From contig NZ_VFPU01000001.1 in NCBI RefSeq assembly GCF_006716885.1, positions 1,054,001 through 1,118,000 on the forward strand: DNA of 64,000 nt, read 5' to 3'. Below are positions 38,571-46,304 of the stretch, in pieces; the stretch's first letter is position 1, and every line of letters begins with the position of its first letter. The position numbers were made by a program, and so were the translations under genes. The notes beneath the pieces were generated by a model. The model saw only the letters and a program-made list of their open reading frames with translations, ran no database searches and was not told the origin of the DNA. Source of the DNA: Ornithinimicrobium humiphilum (GTDB taxonomy: Bacteria > Actinomycetota > Actinomycetes > Actinomycetales > Dermatophilaceae).

Positions 38571-39347
38571 ATGACCACCAGCACCGCGACGATCGACCTC
38601 AACGCCGACCTGGGCGAGGGCCTGGGCAGCTGGTCGATGGGCGACGACCTGGCCCTGCTCGACATCGTCACCAGCGCCAACGTGGCCTGCGCCTTCCACG
38701 CCGGCGACCCCTCGATCATGCGGACGGTGACGTCGGCCGCGGCCGAGCGCGGCGTGGCGATCGGGGCCCACGTGGCCTACCGCGACCTGCACGGCTTCGG
38801 GCGTCGCTTCATCGACATGGAGCCGGAGGCGCTGCGCGACGAGGTGCTCTACCAGATCGGCGCCCTGGAGACCTTCGCCCAGCGGGCCGGCACGACTGTC
38901 GCCTACTGCAAGCCGCACGGCGCCCTCTACAACACCATCGCCCAGCACCCCGAGCAGGCAGGGGCCGTCGCCGAGGCGCTGCGGGAGTTCCGCCCCGGCC
39001 TGCCGGTGCTCGGGCTGCCCGGCTCGGTCTGGCTCGAGGCGGCGGCCGCCGCCGGGCTGACCCCGGTGGGCGAGGCCTTCGCCGACCGCGTCTACACCCC
39101 CGAGGGCTCGCTGGTCTCGCGCCGCGAGGGCGGCTCGGTCCTGCACGACGCGCAGGTCATCTCGCAGCGCTGCGTCTCGATGGCCACGGGCCAGGGGATC
39201 GAAGACCACCGGGGCGGGACCCTCGTGCTCGAGGCCCGCTCGATCTGCGTCCACGGCGACACCCCAGGGGCCGTCGAGATCGCCCGCGCGGTGCGGGACG
39301 CGCTGGATGCCGCCGGCGTCACGGTGCGGCCGTTCGCCACGGCCTGA
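38571..39347 (+). CDS. pxpA: 5-oxoprolinase subunit A (LamB/YcsF family)
   Basis: The 258-residue protein has the LamB/YcsF signatures: DLNADLGEGLGSW at the start, VTSANVACAFHAGDP, GAHVAYRDLHGFGRR, CKPHGALYN, and EARSICVHGDTPGAVEIA near the end. It acts with PxpBC to hydrolyse 5-oxoproline to glutamate using ATP. It has an AAGGAG site before the ATG and is divergently transcribed from the rest of the cluster across 84 bp. The first C6 hairpin unit starts right after its stop and may end its transcript. Confidence 0.94.
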   Translation: MTTSTATIDLNADLGEGLGSWSMGDDLALLDIVTSANVACAFHAGDPSIMRTVTSAAAERGVAIGAHVAYRDLHGFGRRFIDMEPEALRDEVLYQIGALETFAQRAGTTVAYCKPHGALYNTIAQHPEQAGAVAEALREFRPGLPVLGLPGSVWLEAAAAAGLTPVGEAFADRVYTPEGSLVSRREGGSVLHDAQVISQRCVSMATGQGIEDHRGGTLVLEARSICVHGDTPGAVEIARAVRDALDAAGVTVRPFATA

Positions 39348-39352
39348 GAACG

Positions 39353-39458
39353 TGTGGCGCACGTCACAGCAACGGCGTGTAACGAATGCGGACCCTCGAG
39401 CGATCTATCCCGTGACCGCGTTGCTATCCGGACCCCCCGAGCGGATAGCAACGCGGTC
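39353..39458 (+). ncRNA. CRP-box/C6-hairpin unit 1
   Basis: The order is a CRP/GlxR-like palindrome TGTGG-N6-TCACA (39353-39368), 11 nt, the conserved octamer TAACGAAT (39380-39387), 26 nt, and a perfect 17-bp stem (39414-39430 with 39442-39458) closing the 11-nt loop GACCCCCCGAG. TCTCTGC follows. It looks like a small RNA or terminator unit with its own promoter; the type is inferred. It could also be the pxpA terminator. Confidence 0.6.
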
Positions 39459-39537
39459 TCTGCATGTCCCGGGAGGGCCCGGGCGAGCGTGCCCGACAGC
39501 TAACTCCCAAGGCGGGCCGGACCGGCCCGTTCCCCGC

Positions 39538-39643
39538 TGTGACGCACCTCACGCTACCGGCTGGTAACGAATCGCCCCCCTCGAGCGATGTACCTGGTGA
39601 CCGCGTTGCCATCCGGACCCCCCGAGCGGATGGCAACGCGGTC
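39538..39643 (+). ncRNA. CRP-box/C6-hairpin unit 2
   Basis: Same order and spacing: TGTGA-N6-TCACG (39538-39553), 11 nt, TAACGAAT (39565-39572), 26 nt, stem 39599-39615 with 39627-39643, identical loop. One stem pair differs from units 1 and 3 (T-A becomes C-G), a compensatory change that keeps the stem perfect. Confidence 0.65.
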
Positions 39644-39708
39644 TCTGCGTGTCCGGGCAGCCCCTTGCCTGGGCGGGTATGCCGTGTCGCGGCGCCCTTG
39701 CGGTGCCA

Positions 39709-39813
39709 CGTGACGCACGTCACACTTCTTCCGTGTAACGAATCCGTGCGCCCGACGATCTATCCCGTGACCGCGTTGCTATCCGGACCCCCCGAGCGGA
39801 TAGCAACGCGGTC
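39709..39813 (+). ncRNA. CRP-box/C6-hairpin unit 3
   Basis: CGTGA-N6-TCACA (39709-39724), 11 nt, TAACGAAT (39736-39743), 25 nt, stem 39769-39785 with 39797-39813, identical loop. It is followed after about 45 nt by the -10-like TAGGCT of the antiporter gene. The spacers between units differ in sequence, so only the box, octamer and hairpin are conserved. Confidence 0.65.
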
Positions 39814-39871
39814 TCTGCGTTCCCGAGGCGCCACACGGGGCGCTGCAGAGCCAGGGTTCTAGGCTTCGCGC

Positions 39872-41461
39872 GTGGACGTGCTCGGACTTCTCATCGCCCT
39901 CATGCTCGGCACCATCGCGATGGTCAGCGTCGGGGAGCGGCTCCGGCTCCCGTGGCCGGCGCTGATGGTGCTCCTCGCGATGCTCGTCGGCCTGGTGCCC
40001 GCCTGGCGCGAGATCTCCATCGATCCGCACCTGATCCTGCCGCTCTTCCTCCCGCCGCTGCTCTACGCCACCGCCCAGCGCACGTCGTGGGCGCTCTTCC
40101 GGCACCGGTGGCGCGCGGTCGTGGGGCTGGCGCTCATCCTCACCGCCGTCACCATCGCCACGGTGGCGGGCACCGTCGCGGCCATCGTCCCGGGGGTCAC
40201 GCTCGCCGCGGCCATCGCGATCGGTGCGGCGGTCGCGCCGCCCGACCCGGTCGCGGTCGAGGCCGTCGCCGGGCCGGTCGGCATCCCGCGACGGCTGACC
40301 GCGACCCTGCAGAGCGAGGGCCTGTTCAACGACGCCGTCGCGATCGTCGTCTTCACCGCGGCCGTGTCCGCCACGCAGACCGACCGGCCCTTCGGCCTCG
40401 ACATCGTGGGCGAGTTCCTGCTCGGCCTCGTGCTGGCCGTCGCGATCGGCCTCGCCGCCGCCTGGGGCGCGAGCTGGCTCGGCGACCACGTCGGCGCCCC
40501 GGCCGGCCGCAACGCGATCACGCTCGTGCTGCCGTTCGCCGTCTACGTGCTCGCCGAGGAGGTGCACGCCTCCGGCGTCGTCGCGGTCGTGGTGACCGCC
40601 GTCCAGATGGCGAGCATGCGCGGCGAGGACGAGGTGGAGGAACGGCTCACCGGCAAGGCCTTCTGGGACGTCGTGGAGCTGCTGGTCACCGGCGTCGCCT
40701 TCGGCCTCGTGGGCATCGAGGTCTACCACGTGGTCGTCGAGGCCGGGGACGAGCTGACCGGCATGCTCGGCCGTGCGCTGGTCGTCAGCCTCGTCGTCAT
40801 CGGCACCCGCGCCCTGTGGATGGCCGGGGTCTGGCTGGCGCGGCGCAGGTCGACCGACGAGAGCCTGCCCGTCCGCACCTGGAAGGAGGCGGTGCTGCTC
40901 ACCTGGAGCGGCATGCGCGGCCTCGCCACCCTTGCCCTGGCGCTCGCGATCCCCACCGTCGCCGCCGACGGCACCCCGATCGCGATCCGGGACGAGCTGC
41001 TCGTCATCGCGGCCGCCGTCGTGGTGGCGACGCTGGTGCTGCCCGCCTTCACCCTGCCGTGGCTGGTGCGCGCCCTCGCCCTGGCCGACGACCACGGCGC
41101 CGAGCGTCGTGCCGAGCTCCAGCTGGCCCGCCGGGCCAGCCGCGCCGCGGTCGCCTCGCTGCGGGAGCGCGAGGGGGACGTGCCCGAGGAGATCCTGGCC
41201 CGGGTCGAGGAGTCGCTGCGCCACCTCGACGAGGTGCTCGCCGGCGAGGCGCCCGAGGAGCACGTCGAGCGGGTGCGCGAGCTCAGCCGACTGCGCGCCG
41301 TCGCCAACGACGTGCGCCGTCAGGCGTTGGTGGCCGCGCGCGCCGAGGTGCTGCGCGCCCGGCAGGAGCCCGGGGTGGACCCGGAGGTGGCCGACCGGGT
41401 GCTGCGCGAGCTCGACCTGCGCACCCCGCCCGGTCCGCTGCAGTGGACCCAGGGGCACTGA
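39872..41461 (+). CDS. Na+/H+ antiporter (CPA1 / NhaP type)
   Basis: The 529-residue protein has about twelve membrane helices with the CPA1 ion-binding region GAAVAPPDPVAVEAV (the Asp of the PPDP segment) and LQSEGLFNDAVAIVVF (the ND pair), and TWSGMRGLATLALALAIP near helix 11. A soluble C-terminal region of about 110 residues, rich in Arg/Glu and probably helical, follows. TAGGCT (39860-39865) ends 6 nt before the GTG, indicating a leaderless transcript. It probably exports Na+ or K+ in exchange for protons. Confidence 0.9.
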   Translation: MDVLGLLIALMLGTIAMVSVGERLRLPWPALMVLLAMLVGLVPAWREISIDPHLILPLFLPPLLYATAQRTSWALFRHRWRAVVGLALILTAVTIATVAGTVAAIVPGVTLAAAIAIGAAVAPPDPVAVEAVAGPVGIPRRLTATLQSEGLFNDAVAIVVFTAAVSATQTDRPFGLDIVGEFLLGLVLAVAIGLAAAWGASWLGDHVGAPAGRNAITLVLPFAVYVLAEEVHASGVVAVVVTAVQMASMRGEDEVEERLTGKAFWDVVELLVTGVAFGLVGIEVYHVVVEAGDELTGMLGRALVVSLVVIGTRALWMAGVWLARRRSTDESLPVRTWKEAVLLTWSGMRGLATLALALAIPTVAADGTPIAIRDELLVIAAAVVVATLVLPAFTLPWLVRALALADDHGAERRAELQLARRASRAAVASLREREGDVPEEILARVEESLRHLDEVLAGEAPEEHVERVRELSRLRAVANDVRRQALVAARAEVLRARQEPGVDPEVADRVLRELDLRTPPGPLQWTQGH

Positions 41462-41550
41462 CGAGGCACCGCATACCGGACCACCCCGGCCTGGAGGAGG
41501 TGCTGGACGCCCTCCACGCGGGCTGACGGATGGTTGGATGGATCTCCACC

Positions 41551-41573
41551 GCGCCGGGGGACCATCCCGGCGC
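41551..41573. terminator. Hairpin upstream of the five-gene cluster
   Basis: GCGCCGGG pairs with CCCGGCGC around a 7-nt loop, ending 15 nt before the ATG at 41589. It may be the antiporter terminator, or a leader hairpin close to the ribosome binding site (GGAGGGG). Confidence 0.55.
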
Positions 41574-41588
41574 AGAACGGAGGGGTCG

Positions 41589-43250
41589 ATGACGGCAGGA
41601 CAGGTGGCCGACCGGCAGGGCGGCGGGGCTTCGTTGCGCGAGCGGGTGCCCGCGCCGATCTACAGGGTAGGGGAGCTGGTGTGGACCTCGGCGCCGCTGA
41701 CGCGCACCCGACGGGGGCTGCTGCGCGCCGGCACCAAGGCGCTCACCTCGGCCTACTCGCTCTACAAGGTCCATCCGGCCACCTGGCGGGCCACCGCCAC
41801 CCACTACCAGCCGTGGATGGGGGAGTTCGCCCGCCTGCACGCCTGGATGACCTGCCAGATGAGCGCGCTGCACGTGCCGGCCTACCGCGACTACCTGCAG
41901 GAGCGCGACTGGCGCTTCCGGTGGTGGGACCTGACCAACTACCCCGAGACGGACAAGTCCGCCTACGTCACGGCCTACCCGGAGGAGCAGCGGTGCTGGC
42001 ACGGGCGGCTGTCGATGGTCGGCACGCTCGTTGACGAGTCCTCCGGCTCCAGCGGCACGCCGTTCAACTGGGTGCGCGGGCGGCGCGAGCTGGCCGACAT
42101 CCACCGCAACGTCGCCGGCTTCACCTCGCTGATGATGCGCCACGAGGAACGCCTGTTCGTCATCAACGCCTACTCGATGGGCGCGTGGGCGACGGGCACC
42201 AACACCGGCATCGCGATGGCCAAGGTCGCGATGGTCAAGAACACCGGCCCCGACCTCGACAAGATCGTCGACACGATCCGGCACTTCGGCCCGGGGTTCA
42301 CCTACCTCGTCACCGCCTACCCGCCCTTCCTCAAGGACCTGCGCGACCGCCTCGACGCCGACGGCTTCGACTGGGACGCCCACCGCCTGCACGGGCTGGT
42401 GGGCGGCGAGGGCATGACCGAGGCGCTGCGCGACTACTGCGAGGAGCGCTTCCTCACGGTGCGCTCGGGCTACGGCGCCTCCGACCTGACGATCGGGATC
42501 GGCGGCGAGACCGACCTGACCGTCTGGCTGCGCAAGCGGCTGCTCGACGACCCCGGGCTGCGCGCGGCGATCCTGGGCGGGGACGAGACGCGCACGCCGA
42601 TGGTCTTCCAGTACAACCCCCTCGAGACCTACCTCGAGGTCAACGAGCAGGGCCAGCTGCTGTGCACGCTCACGTCGACCTCGGTGCTCAGCCCCAAGCT
42701 GCGCTACAACATCAACGACGAGGCGCGGCTGATGGACTGGCAGGAGCTGTCGGGCGTCCTCGCGCAGCGCCCCGACTGGGCCGCCGGGTCGGCCGAGGCG
42801 TTCGCCCGGCAGGGGATGAAGCTCCCGCTGCTGCTGCTCTTCGGCCGGGCCGACGCCACGATCTCCTTCATGGGCGCCAACATCTACCCCCAGGACGTCG
42901 AGAACGGCCTCTACGACGACCCCGAGCACGCCGCCCGGATCGCCTCCTTCACGCTCAGCCTGGAGGACGTCGAGGGCGACGCCACCCGCCAGCAGCCGGT
43001 CATCCACGTCGAGCTGCGCGAGGACGTCGAGCTCACCGAGGCGGACCGTGCCGACCTGGCGGATGCCGTCCGGCAGGGCGTGCTGGGCCACCTGGCCCGC
43101 GTCTCCCGTGACTTCGCCGAGTCGCTCAAGGAGTCCGACCGGGCCGGCGAGGTGCGGGTGCTCGTGCACGCCGCCGGGACGGGGCCGTTCGCCGGCAGCA
43201 GCACCAAGCTCAAGCGCGTCTACCTGCGCAAGGACCAGGGGCGGGTATGA
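41589..43250 (+). CDS. PaaK-like adenylate-forming enzyme
   Basis: The 553-residue member of the phenylacetate-CoA ligase/coenzyme F390 synthetase group has an ATP-binding loop SSGSSGTP (151-158) and the aromatic-rich SGYGASDLTIGIGGETD segment. A C-terminal subdomain begins FGRADATISFMGANIYPQDVE, and a Lys lies in STKLKRVYLRKDQG, the usual catalytic lysine position. It should activate a carboxylic acid as adenylate, with CoA or an amine/carrier as acceptor; no carrier protein is nearby. GGAGGGG precedes the ATG. The stop overlaps the next ATG (ATGA). It is the first gene of a five-gene cluster. Confidence 0.85.
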   Translation: MTAGQVADRQGGGASLRERVPAPIYRVGELVWTSAPLTRTRRGLLRAGTKALTSAYSLYKVHPATWRATATHYQPWMGEFARLHAWMTCQMSALHVPAYRDYLQERDWRFRWWDLTNYPETDKSAYVTAYPEEQRCWHGRLSMVGTLVDESSGSSGTPFNWVRGRRELADIHRNVAGFTSLMMRHEERLFVINAYSMGAWATGTNTGIAMAKVAMVKNTGPDLDKIVDTIRHFGPGFTYLVTAYPPFLKDLRDRLDADGFDWDAHRLHGLVGGEGMTEALRDYCEERFLTVRSGYGASDLTIGIGGETDLTVWLRKRLLDDPGLRAAILGGDETRTPMVFQYNPLETYLEVNEQGQLLCTLTSTSVLSPKLRYNINDEARLMDWQELSGVLAQRPDWAAGSAEAFARQGMKLPLLLLFGRADATISFMGANIYPQDVENGLYDDPEHAARIASFTLSLEDVEGDATRQQPVIHVELREDVELTEADRADLADAVRQGVLGHLARVSRDFAESLKESDRAGEVRVLVHAAGTGPFAGSSTKLKRVYLRKDQGRV

Positions 43251-43669
43251 GGTTCTGGCGCGCCTCCGCGGACGAGCCGCCCGGCACCGGCGCGGACGCC
43301 GTCTTCGTCGGGGCCACCCGCTACTCCGGGCCGCGGGCCTGGCTGCGGCTGGCTCCGCGGTGGACCCGGATGGTGGCCCAGATGCGACGCCTGCCCGGCT
43401 ACCGCGCGCACGGCGTCTACTGGTCGCCCCCGTGGAGCCTGGGCACGGTCGGCTTCTTCGCCACCCGTGAGGACCTGCTGACCTTCGCCCGCAGCGGCGA
43501 GCACCGCGAGCTCATGACCTGGGTCGTGGGTGAGGACCGGCGGCGCGCGACCGGCGGCTACATCCGGCTGTTCCGAGCGGTCGACCCGCCGGGGGCGGCC
43601 GAGGACGCGGACGGCGTCGAGCAGGACGCGCGCCGCACGATCCAGGAGGACGCCGATGCGCACCGATGA
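43247..43669 (+). CDS. Small alpha/beta protein, paralog 1 (monooxygenase-like, unassigned)
   Basis: The 140-residue protein has the core FVGATRYSGPRAWLRLAPRW...PGYRAHGVYWSPPWSLGTVGFFATREDLLTFARSGEHRELMTWVV...GGYIRLF, which resembles small dimeric alpha/beta-barrel proteins of the spheroidene monooxygenase/DUF4188 type. I am not sure of the family. About half of the residues are identical to the next gene product, so the pair arose by duplication. The ATG overlaps the preceding stop (ATGA), and its own stop lies 14 nt inside the next gene. Confidence 0.7.
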   Translation: MRFWRASADEPPGTGADAVFVGATRYSGPRAWLRLAPRWTRMVAQMRRLPGYRAHGVYWSPPWSLGTVGFFATREDLLTFARSGEHRELMTWVVGEDRRRATGGYIRLFRAVDPPGAAEDADGVEQDARRTIQEDADAHR

Positions 43670-44171
43670 CTTCTCCAGGGCCCCGCGTATCGCGCAGGCG
43701 GGGGCGATGTTCGTCGGCGGCACGCGCTACACCGGGCCGCTGGCGTGGACCCGGCACGCGCGTCGCTACCGCACGATGATCCGCCAGATGGAGCGCTTCC
43801 GCGGCTACTGCGGCCACCGCACCTACTGGCAGCCGCCGTGGACGCTGGGCACGGTCGCCTGGTTCGAGACGATGGACGACCTCATGCTCTTCGCCCGCAC
43901 CGGCGTGCACCGCGAGCTCATGGAGTGGGTGGTCGACCGCAAGCACGCGACCGGCGGCTGGATCCGCGTCTACGAGGCGAGCCCGCACGGCTACTCCAAC
44001 GGGGTGTGGCGTGCGGAGGGCGACGTGATGGCGACCATCGAGACCTTCACGCCGATCGGACGGGAGGTCGAGGGCCCGCCGGTCGTCCGACGTCGCCGGA
44101 CGACCTCCGGTGCTGGTGGTGAGCCGGGCGTCGAGGCCGGCACGGGCACCGATCCCGGGGCGGCCCCGTGA
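43656..44171 (+). CDS. Small alpha/beta protein, paralog 2 (monooxygenase-like, unassigned)
   Basis: The 171-residue paralog of the previous protein shares FVGGTRYTGPLAW, YWQPPWTLGTVAWFETMDDLMLFARTGVHRELMEWVV and ATGGWIRVY. It has an extra C-terminal stretch: SPHGYSNGVWRAEGDVMATIETF, then a basic RRRR patch and a Gly/Pro tail. The two proteins may form a heterodimer. The ATG at 43656 sits just after AGGAGG. The stop overlaps the next GTG (GTGA). Confidence 0.7.
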   Translation: MRTDDFSRAPRIAQAGAMFVGGTRYTGPLAWTRHARRYRTMIRQMERFRGYCGHRTYWQPPWTLGTVAWFETMDDLMLFARTGVHRELMEWVVDRKHATGGWIRVYEASPHGYSNGVWRAEGDVMATIETFTPIGREVEGPPVVRRRRTTSGAGGEPGVEAGTGTDPGAAP

Positions 44172-45277
44172 CCGCGACGGTCACGCCGGTGCGCTCGCGC
44201 GCCGACCTGCGCGAGTTCGTCCGGCTCCCGCTGCGGCTGCACCCCCGCAGCCACCACGTGCCGCTCTGGGAGAGCACGATCCGGGGCTGGCACCGCGGCG
44301 TCGGCCCCCACACCCGGTTCGGCGACGTGCGCCTCGTCCTGGCCCGCGACGCGGAGGGGATGGTCGTCGGCCGGGCGACACTGCATACCGACCGGCGCAT
44401 GGACGACAAGCTGGGTGCGCCCACGCTGCTGCTCGGCGCGGTCGAGGTGCACGACGCGGACGCGCTGCGGGCGATCGTGCGGCACGCCGAGGTCGAGGCC
44501 GCCCGCACCGGCCGCAGCTCTCTCTTCGGGCCCTGCTCGCTGCTGCCGAACCAGACCGGGGGCGTGATCACCTCGGGCTTCGACCAGCGCGGCTTCCTCG
44601 ACTCGCCCTGGAACCCCGACTGGGTCCCGGCCGCCTGGGAGGGCGCCGGCTTCGAGCCCGTTCTGCCCGCCGCGACGTGGATCTGCGAGGACCTCGGCGC
44701 GCTCGACCCCGACGAGGTCTTCCCGCGGGGCGAGCTCGCGCCCGACCTGCAGCTGCGCCACGGCGACCGCAGGCACCTCGACGAGCAGCTGCCGCTGCTG
44801 CGCACGATGCTCAACGCCAGCTTCGCCGAGCTGCCCTACTTCACCCAGATCGAGGCCGACGAGCTCGAGGCCGCGACCGACGGCCTGGCCCACCTGCTCG
44901 ACGAGTCGCTGCTGCTCTTCGTCACCCGCGGCGACGACCCGCTCGCGTTCGTGCTGACCGTGCCGGACCTGTCGGAGTTCGTCATGAGCACCGGCGGCCG
45001 TCTCACCCTGCTCGACCAGGTGCGCCTGCTGGCGACCCGCGGCCGCTACCGCCGCGAGGCGATCCTCATCATCAAGGGCACGGTGCCGTCGGCCCGGGGA
45101 CTGGGCCTGATGTCGGTGCTGTCGCGCGAGCTGCTCCGCAACCTGCGGGCGGGCGGTTACGAGCGGCTGCGGGTGACCTTCGTGGGCGAGGAGAACACCG
45201 CTTCGGCCGCGCAGTTCGCGGCGATGGGCGGTCGTCCTCTGCACGGCGTGACGTTCTACCGGATGGACCTCGCGTGA
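44168..45277 (+). CDS. GNAT-like acyltransferase (YghO-type)
   Basis: The 369-residue protein begins TATVTPVRSRADLREFVRLPLRLHPRSHHVPLWE and has GFDQRGFLDSPWNPDWVPAAWEGAGFEPVL, a layout seen in the long YghO-like GNAT proteins. The C-terminal half has a recognisable acyl-CoA-binding region, KGTVPSARGLGLMSVLSRELLRNLRAGGYERLRVTFV, with the following ENTASAAQFAAMGGR. It would transfer an acyl group to an amine; the substrate is unknown. It is coupled to the preceding gene by a 4-nt overlap. Confidence 0.75.
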   Translation: MTATVTPVRSRADLREFVRLPLRLHPRSHHVPLWESTIRGWHRGVGPHTRFGDVRLVLARDAEGMVVGRATLHTDRRMDDKLGAPTLLLGAVEVHDADALRAIVRHAEVEAARTGRSSLFGPCSLLPNQTGGVITSGFDQRGFLDSPWNPDWVPAAWEGAGFEPVLPAATWICEDLGALDPDEVFPRGELAPDLQLRHGDRRHLDEQLPLLRTMLNASFAELPYFTQIEADELEAATDGLAHLLDESLLLFVTRGDDPLAFVLTVPDLSEFVMSTGGRLTLLDQVRLLATRGRYRREAILIIKGTVPSARGLGLMSVLSRELLRNLRAGGYERLRVTFVGEENTASAAQFAAMGGRPLHGVTFYRMDLA

Positions 45278-45311
45278 GCGGCTCGACGACCGCACGCCGC
45301 GGGGGTATGCC

Positions 45312-46304
45312 GTGAGCTGGGCCGAGGAGGTCCTCGCCCGTCGGGAGGTCTGGGGCCGGGCGCCGTCGGCGCACAACACCCAGCCGTGGCTGGTGACCGT
45401 CGTTCAGGACGGCGAGGACCACGTGCTGCGCGTCGGCTGGGACGAGGCCCGGCACCTGGCGGTCGGCGACCCCACGCGCCGCGACCTGCTGCTGGCCCTC
45501 GGCACCCTCGTCCAGTCGCTGGTCGTCGTGGCCGCCGACCTGGGGGAGCAGGTGGGCGCGCGATGGGAGGTGGACGTCGCCACCCGTTGCGCGGCCACGC
45601 TCCACCGCACCGCCCCCCTGCAGGGCGACCGCCCGGTCCCGTGGACCTCGGCCGACCTGGTCGCCCGTCGCACCGCCCGGTCCGCCTACCGCGAGCCGGG
45701 GCTGACCGCCGCCGAGGTGGTGGAGGTCGCGGCCGCCGCGCAGCTGCCCGACCGCGTCGGGCTGGAGGTCGTCGACCCCGCGTGGGTGGACACCTGGCTG
45801 CCGGTCGCGGACCGCTGGGCGCTGGAGGGGCCGGCCGCGGCCGAGCTGGCGCGCTGGCTGCGGCTATCGCGCCGTCACCCGCGCTACGAGCTCGACGGGC
45901 TGACCGACGAGGCCCTGGGACTGAGCAGGATCGAGGCCGCCGGGCTGCGGCTGGCCGTCACCGGTCCCGGGCGGGCCGTCCTCGCCCGCACCGTTGCCGG
46001 CCGGCTCGTCGCCTCGTCCGCCACGGCCCGCCCGCTCGGCACCGTCGTGGCCCTGACGGCTCCCGCGGGGCCGAGCCTCGGCGACCGCGGCCGCCTCGGG
46101 GAGGCGCTGCTGCGCGTCTGGCTGGCCGCCGCGGACCGGGGCTGGTCGGCGCACCCGTTGAGCGCGCTCCTGGACTGCCCGGAGAGCCTCGCCGCCTGGC
46201 CCGCCGCCCGGGGCCGGGCCCCCATCGCGGTCTTCCGCCTCGGCGTGCCGACCCGACCGGCGTCGCGGTCGGCCCGGCTGCCTCAGCCCCCGGTCGGTGC
46301 GTAG
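45312..46304 (+). CDS. Nitroreductase-like protein (Acg family)
   Basis: The 330-residue protein begins SWAEEVLARREVWGRAPSAHNTQPWLVTV; the AHNTQPW motif is the FMN-site signature of Acg/nitroreductase-fold proteins. A second part (about 150-330) contains the degenerate partner half, as in Acg. It may act as a flavin oxidase/reductase, or store FMN as mycobacterial Acg is proposed to do. The GTG at 45312 lies 34 nt after the previous stop and overlaps a copy of the iterated 10-mer. The last 22 nt overlap, tail to tail, the LCP gene on the other strand. Confidence 0.82.
   Translation: MSWAEEVLARREVWGRAPSAHNTQPWLVTVVQDGEDHVLRVGWDEARHLAVGDPTRRDLLLALGTLVQSLVVVAADLGEQVGARWEVDVATRCAATLHRTAPLQGDRPVPWTSADLVARRTARSAYREPGLTAAEVVEVAAAAQLPDRVGLEVVDPAWVDTWLPVADRWALEGPAAAELARWLRLSRRHPRYELDGLTDEALGLSRIEAAGLRLAVTGPGRAVLARTVAGRLVASSATARPLGTVVALTAPAGPSLGDRGRLGEALLRVWLAAADRGWSAHPLSALLDCPESLAAWPAARGRAPIAVFRLGVPTRPASRSARLPQPPVGA

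Noticed and set aside
39353..39813. Triple repeat read as a CRISPR-like array or an insertion sequence.
   Set aside because: There are only three units, each with an internal hairpin and control-site order; spacers are of unequal length (about 79 and 65 bp) and no cas genes or transposase are present.
41462..41526. Coding-like tail (RIPDHPGLEEVLDALHAG) just after the antiporter stop, in another frame.
   Set aside because: Codon bias is good, but the stretch is only about 20 codons with no start. It might indicate a frameshift in the antiporter tail, but the antiporter domain is already complete, so I do not call a broken gene.
46283..46304. Tail-to-tail overlap of the Acg-like and LCP genes taken as a sign of an annotation error.
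   Set aside because: Both frames have good family similarity close to the end, and short convergent overlaps are common in compact genomes.
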